Shown here piece by piece: positions 60,277 to 64,000 of a DNA stretch of 64,000 nucleotides. The notes under the pieces were generated by a model. It was not told the origin of the DNA. It did not search any database and was given only the letters and a program-made list of their open reading frames with translations. The position numbers and the translations under genes were made by a program. The stretch's first letter is position 1. Each line of letters starts with the position of its first letter. Source of the DNA: Pseudomonas sp. MM223. GTDB lineage: Bacteria; Pseudomonadota; Gammaproteobacteria; Pseudomonadales; Pseudomonadaceae. Location: contig OX352322.1 in the NCBI GenBank assembly GCA_947090765.1, positions 1,197,501 through 1,261,500 on the forward strand, written 5' to 3'.

Positions 60277-61131
60277 CTAGAGGTCGCGGTGGCGGACCTG
60301 GACGTTTTTCAGGGATTGCTGCAGCAACTGGCCAAGGCGTTCGGTGATGTATACCGAGCGGTGGTGGCCGCCGGTGCAGCCGATGGCAATGGTAACGTAG
60401 GCGCGGTTGCTGGCGGCGAAGCGGGGTAGCCACTTGAGCAGGTAGCTGGAAATGTCGCTGAACATGTCTTCGACATCCGGCTGTGCAGCCAGGTAGTCGA
60501 TTACCGGTTGGTCGAGGCCGGAGTGCTCGCGTAGCTCGGGCTTCCAGTAAGGGTTGGGCAGGCAACGCACATCGAACACCAGGTCTGCATCCACCGGCAT
60601 GCCCCGCTTGAAACCGAATGACTCGACCAGGAACGCGGTGCCAGGCTCGGGTTGGTTGAGCAGGCGGAGCTTGATCGAATCACGTAGCTGATACAGATTC
60701 AGGTTGGTGGTGTCGATCTTCAGGTCGGCCAGGTCGGCGATCGGGCCCAGAAGCTCGCTCTCGACGCGGATCGCTTCGGCCAGCGAGCGGTTGGCATTGG
60801 TCAGCGGGTGGCGTCGGCGGGTTTCCGAGAAGCGCTTGAGCAGTATGTCTTCGTCGGCATCCAGGAACAGCACATCGCACTGGATGTTGCGCGCGCGCGC
60901 TTCTTCGAGCAGTTCGGGAAAGCGCGTCAGGTGGCTGGGCAGGTTACGTGCGTCGATCGAAACGGCAACCTTCGGCTGCAACAGTTCGGTGTTGATCAGC
61001 GCCTCTTCCGCCAGCTCCGGCAGCAGCCCGGCGGGCAGGTTGTCAATGCAGTAGAAGCCGTTGTCTTCCAGGACATCGAGGGCGGTGCTCTTGCCGGAGC
61101 CGGACCGGCCGCTGACAATGATCAGGCGCAT
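60277..61131 (-). CDS. rapZ: RNase adapter RapZ (P-loop)
   Basis: 284 residues. Walker [10 protein letters not shown] at 8-16, [11 protein letters not shown], and the C-terminal domain with FDVRCLPNP and [17 protein letters not shown]. Controls GlcN6P synthase through small RNAs in enterics; role in Pseudomonas less clear. Two bases after ptsN. Confidence 0.96.
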   Translation of the reverse strand: MRLIIVSGRSGSGKSTALDVLEDNGFYCIDNLPAGLLPELAEEALINTELLQPKVAVSIDARNLPSHLTRFPELLEEARARNIQCDVLFLDADEDILLKRFSETRRRHPLTNANRSLAEAIRVESELLGPIADLADLKIDTTNLNLYQLRDSIKLRLLNQPEPGTAFLVESFGFKRGMPVDADLVFDVRCLPNPYWKPELREHSGLDQPVIDYLAAQPDVEDMFSDISSYLLKWLPRFAASNRAYVTIAIGCTGGHHRSVYITERLGQLLQQSLKNVQVRHRDL

Positions 61132-61133
61132 GT

Positions 61134-61598
61134 TCAGTGCTCGTTCTGTACGTCCAGGACAACCTGGAACAGGGCCTCGTTACTGCTGGCGGCACGCAAG
61201 CGATCACGAACCTCCTTGCGATCGAGCATGCTGGCAATCTGGCGCAGCAGTTCCAGATGGGCATCGGTGGCAGCTTCGGGCACCAGAAGGACGAACAGCA
61301 GGTCCACCGGCGCGCCATCGATGGCGTCGTAATCGATTGGGGCTTCCAGGTGCAGCAGGGCACTGACCGGGGCGGAGCAGCCTTCAAGCCGGCAGTGCGG
61401 GATAGCGATGCCATTGCCGAAACCGGTCGAGCCGAGTTTTTCCCGGGCGACCAGTTTTTCGAAGACGTCTTGCATCTCCAGTTCTGGCACTTGTTCGGCG
61501 ATGACGGTGGCGACCTTTTCCAGGGCGCGCTTCTTACTGCCGCCCGGCACGTTCACGAGGGAACGGCCGGGGGTCAGGATGGTTTCAAGTCGGATCAT
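61134..61598 (-). CDS. ptsN: Nitrogen-PTS EIIA protein PtsN
   Basis: 154 residues. Phospho-acceptor His68 in [11 protein letters not shown], the residue known in P. putida. [12 protein letters not shown] at the N-terminus. Regulates sigma-54 promoters and potassium uptake in the group. Confidence 0.97.
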   Translation of the reverse strand: MIRLETILTPGRSLVNVPGGSKKRALEKVATVIAEQVPELEMQDVFEKLVAREKLGSTGFGNGIAIPHCRLEGCSAPVSALLHLEAPIDYDAIDGAPVDLLFVLLVPEAATDAHLELLRQIASMLDRKEVRDRLRAASSNEALFQVVLDVQNEH

Positions 61599-61610
61599 GG
61601 ATGAGGGGGA

Positions 61611-61919
61611 TCAGCGGGCAGCTGCACCTTGCAGCAGGCTTTGCTGTTTTTCCTTGTGTTTTTTCAGTTGGCGGTCGAGCTTGTCGGCCAAGGCGTCGAT
61701 TGCTGCATACATGTCTTGGTCTTCGGCATTGGCAACCACTTCACCGCCAGGAATCTGCAGGGTCGCTTCGACCTTCTGCTGCAGCTTCTCGACTTTCATG
61801 ATGACCTGCACGTTGGTGATCTTGTCGAAGTGACTTTCCACGCGGGCGAGCTTTTCAAGCACGTAATCGCGCAGTGGCTGGGTGACTTCTACATGCTGTC
61901 CACTGATATTGACTTGCAT
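61611..61919 (-). CDS. hpf: Hibernation-promoting factor (short HPF)
   Basis: 102 residues from ATG 61919 (AAAGGAGAAGCTGT upstream). MQVNISGQHVEVTQPLRDYVLEKLARVE, then VEKLQQKVEATLQIPGGEVVANAEDQDMYAAIDALADKLDRQL. Inactivates ribosomes in stationary phase. Between rpoN and ptsN. Confidence 0.95.
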   Translation of the reverse strand: MQVNISGQHVEVTQPLRDYVLEKLARVESHFDKITNVQVIMKVEKLQQKVEATLQIPGGEVVANAEDQDMYAAIDALADKLDRQLKKHKEKQQSLLQGAAAR

Positions 61920-61998
61920 ACAGCTTCTCCTTTGTTGCCCGTGCATAAAGAGGCAGGTCTTGCACCTGCCCCACAAACGCTGTGGCACATCTCAGGGG

Positions 61999-63492
61999 CT
62001 ACATCAGTCGCTTGCGCTCGCTCGACGGTGCGATGCCGAGGGACTCGCGGTACTTGGCGACGGTGCGACGGGCTACCTGGATGCCTTGTGCCTCCAGTAA
62101 ACCAGCGATCTTGCTGTCACTCAATGGCTTTTTCTGATTTTCCGCTGCAACCAGTTTCTTGATGATCGCGCGAATCGCCGTGGACGAGCATTCTCCGCCT
62201 TCAGAGGTGCTGACGTGGCTGGAGAAAAAGTATTTCAGTTCGTAGATGCCACGCGGGGTATGCATGTATTTTTGCGTGGTGACCCGAGAAATGGTCGACT
62301 CGTGCATCCCCACCGCTTCGGCGATGTCGTGCAGCACCAGCGGCTTCATTGCTTCGTCACCATGGTCGAGGAAACCGCGCTGGTGCTCGACGATCTGCGT
62401 GGCAACCTTCATCAGGGTTTCGTTGCGGCTTTGCAGGCTCTTGATGAACCAGCGCGCTTCCTGCAACTGGTTGCGCATGAAGGTGTTGTCGGCACTGGTA
62501 TCGGCGCGGCGCACGAAGCCTGCGTACTGCGGGTTGACCCGCAGGCGCGGGATGGCTTCCTGGTTCAGCTCCACCAGCCAACGGTCGCTGTCCTTGCGCA
62601 CGATGACGTCGGGCACCACGTACTCGGGCTCGCTGGACTCGATCTGCGAACCAGGCCGTGGGTTCAGGCTCTGTACCAGTTCGATGACCTGGCGCAGTTC
62701 GTCTTCCTTGATTTTCATGCGCCGCATCAGCTGGCTGTAGTCACGGCTGCCGAGCAGGTCGATGAAATCGGTGACCAGGCGCTTGGCTTCGGTCATCCAC
62801 GGGGTATTGGCGGGCAGTTGGCGCAGTTGCAGCAGCAGGCACTCGCCAAGGTTGCGGGCGCCGACGCCAGCCGGTTCGAACTGCTGGATGCGGTGCAGCA
62901 CCGCTTCGACCTCGTCCAGCTCGATGTCCAGCTCCGGGTCGAAGCCGGCGCAGATTTCCTCGAGGGTGTCTTCCAGGTAGCCCTGGCCGTTGATGCTGTC
63001 GATGAGGGTGACGGCGATCAGGCGGTCGGTGTCGGACATCGGCGCCAGGTTCAGTTGCCACAGCAGGTGGCTTTGCAGGCTTTCGCCGGCCGATGTGCGG
63101 GTGGTGAAGTCCCACTCGTCGTCATCGTTGCTCGGCAGGCTGCTGGCGCTGGTCTGGTAGATGTCTTCCCAGGCGGTATCGACCGGAAGCTCGTTGGGGA
63201 TGCGCTCGCTCCACTCACCGTCTTCCAGGTTGTCGGCACTGACGGTGCTTTCCTGGAAGCTGTTGTCCTGGGCTTCGGCTGTCGGCTTGTTCTCGGCGTT
63301 ATCCGCCATCGGGTCGCTGTTGTCGAAGTCCTCGCCGTCTTCCTGACGTTCGAGCATCGGGTTCGACTCCAGCGCTTCCTGGATTTCCTGTTGGAGGTCC
63401 AGGGTAGAAAGCTGGAGCAGGCGGATGGCCTGTTGCAACTGAGGTGTCATCGTCAGTTGCTGGCCCATTTTTAGGACGAGCGATGGTTTCAT
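61999..63492 (-). CDS. rpoN: RNA polymerase sigma-54 factor
   Basis: 497 residues. Region I is Gln/Leu-rich ([43 protein letters not shown]), region II acidic ([14 protein letters not shown]), region III ends in the RpoN box [35 protein letters not shown]. Start ATG 63492. Recognises the -24/-12 promoters. Confidence 0.98.
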   Translation of the reverse strand: MKPSLVLKMGQQLTMTPQLQQAIRLLQLSTLDLQQEIQEALESNPMLERQEDGEDFDNSDPMADNAENKPTAEAQDNSFQESTVSADNLEDGEWSERIPNELPVDTAWEDIYQTSASSLPSNDDDEWDFTTRTSAGESLQSHLLWQLNLAPMSDTDRLIAVTLIDSINGQGYLEDTLEEICAGFDPELDIELDEVEAVLHRIQQFEPAGVGARNLGECLLLQLRQLPANTPWMTEAKRLVTDFIDLLGSRDYSQLMRRMKIKEDELRQVIELVQSLNPRPGSQIESSEPEYVVPDVIVRKDSDRWLVELNQEAIPRLRVNPQYAGFVRRADTSADNTFMRNQLQEARWFIKSLQSRNETLMKVATQIVEHQRGFLDHGDEAMKPLVLHDIAEAVGMHESTISRVTTQKYMHTPRGIYELKYFFSSHVSTSEGGECSSTAIRAIIKKLVAAENQKKPLSDSKIAGLLEAQGIQVARRTVAKYRESLGIAPSSERKRLM

Positions 63493-63668
63493 GGCTGGGG
63501 CTTAATACCTTGTTCGCCGGCGCGCATGCGCCATCCACTACACGAGGGCGCCGGGGCGCCGGATCAAGCAAGTTTTATGCCTTAAATTGTAGCGTTTGCC
63601 TAGAGTACCGTAACAACTTTACCCGCAGTTTCACGGCTATTTGCCAGTACTCCAGGCGCGTGCCAGGG
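63493..63668. other. lptB-rpoN gap
   Basis: About 176 bases with no gene. TGTAGCGTTTGCC region on the minus side should hold the rpoN promoter. Confidence 0.5.
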
Positions 63669-64000
63669 TCAGAGCCGGAACTCGTGACCCAGGTAAACCT
63701 CTTTCACCAGGTCGTTGGCCAGGATCGTTTCGGCGTCGCCTTCGGCGATCAGCCGGCCATCATTGACGATATAGGCGGTTTCGCAGATATCCAGGGTCTC
63801 GCGCACGTTGTGGTCGGTAATCAGTACACCGATGCCCTTGGCCTTGAGGTGGTGGATGATCTGCTTGATGTCGCCGACCGAAATCGGGTCGACACCGGCG
63901 AATGGTTCGTCCAGCAGGATGAACTTGGGGGCGGTTGCCAGGGCGCGGGCAATCTCGACGCGGCGGCGTTCACCACCGGAGAGGCTCATGCCGAGGTTGT
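63669..64000 (-). CDS. lptB: LPS export ABC ATPase LptB (5' end outside window)
   Basis: The last about 110 codons: signature [16 protein letters not shown], Walker [14 protein letters not shown], switch TDHNVRETL, and the LptB ending [12 protein letters not shown]. Energises lipopolysaccharide extraction from the inner membrane. Upstream of rpoN as in other Pseudomonas. Confidence 0.96.
   Translation of the reverse strand, partial: NLGMSLSGGERRRVEIARALATAPKFILLDEPFAGVDPISVGDIKQIIHHLKAKGIGVLITDHNVRETLDICETAYIVNDGRLIAEGDAETILANDLVKEVYLGHEFRL

Overview
The window is a chromosomal segment of a Pseudomonas, most likely of the P. putida group. The evidence is high GC, the gene content, and the gene order: piuA-piuC-sel1, speC, fecIRA-type, opuC, prfC, dpp-opdP, roxSR, gatCAB, mreBCD-maf-rng-yhdP-nitrilase-tldD-darP-tldE, fagA-fumC-orfX-sodA, and ptsO-rapZ-ptsN-hpf-rpoN-lptB. 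Intergenic gaps carry the REP families typical of this group (cores ...GAGCGGCCTTGTGCCGCG..., ...CGCCGGCAAGCCAGCTCCCACAGG..., ...CGCGGGTAAACCCGC...). Species placement is from pattern recognition, not from a database search.

Layout. 1-3.0 kb: divergent TonB receptor (cut by the window edge) and PiuC hydroxylase plus a Sel1-repeat protein, with a Fur-like site between. 3.2-4.3 kb: ornithine decarboxylase. 4.8-8.9 kb: ECF sigma / anti-sigma / FecA-type transducer. 8.9-10.2 kb: a complete IS3-family element inserted in a REP. 10.2-13.7 kb: OpuC-type osmoprotectant ABC importer. 14.2-15.8 kb: prfC. 16-19.8 kb: amine-utilisation cluster (PotF-like binding protein, cupin, FAD amine oxidoreductase, unusual NTF2/AraC regulator), followed by a 24-residue membrane peptide gene with a candidate sigma-54 promoter. 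20.1-30.8 kb: dipeptide importer with three binding proteins and an OprD-type porin. 31.1-33.9 kb: SIMPL-domain protein and the RoxSR redox two-component system. 34-38.4 kb: two permeases, then an rlpA-like / CaCA exchanger / CMD operon. 38.6-55.2 kb: gatCAB, the cell-shape operon and the tldD/tldE region. 55.3-58.3 kb: Fur-controlled fagA-fumC-orfX-sodA. 58.3-59.2 kb: ZIP transporter. 59.2-59.9 kb: HigBA-type toxin-antitoxin pair. 60-64 kb: PTS-Ntr / rpoN cluster and the end of lptB.

How it fits together. Iron limitation is a recurring theme: three Fur-like sites lie upstream of piuA/piuC, the fecI-like sigma gene and fagA-fumC-orfX-sodA, the last being nearly a consensus. Envelope and nutrient uptake (OpuC, Dpp, PotF, AroP, AEC) form the second theme.

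Quality note. Nine single-base indels break otherwise intact genes (speC, amine oxidoreductase, mreC, yhdP, tldD, darP, fumC twice, higB). Several hit genes that are essential or universally conserved, and two in fumC cancel each other. This fits residual sequencing error better than real gene decay. I annotate these as single genes with a frameshift and give each position. No tRNA, rRNA or CRISPR was seen, and no large novel system is evident. The best leads are the REP-loop-targeting IS, the sigma-54-linked micropeptide, two genes whose Shine-Dalgarno points at ATT start codons, and the NTF2-AraC fusion regulator.
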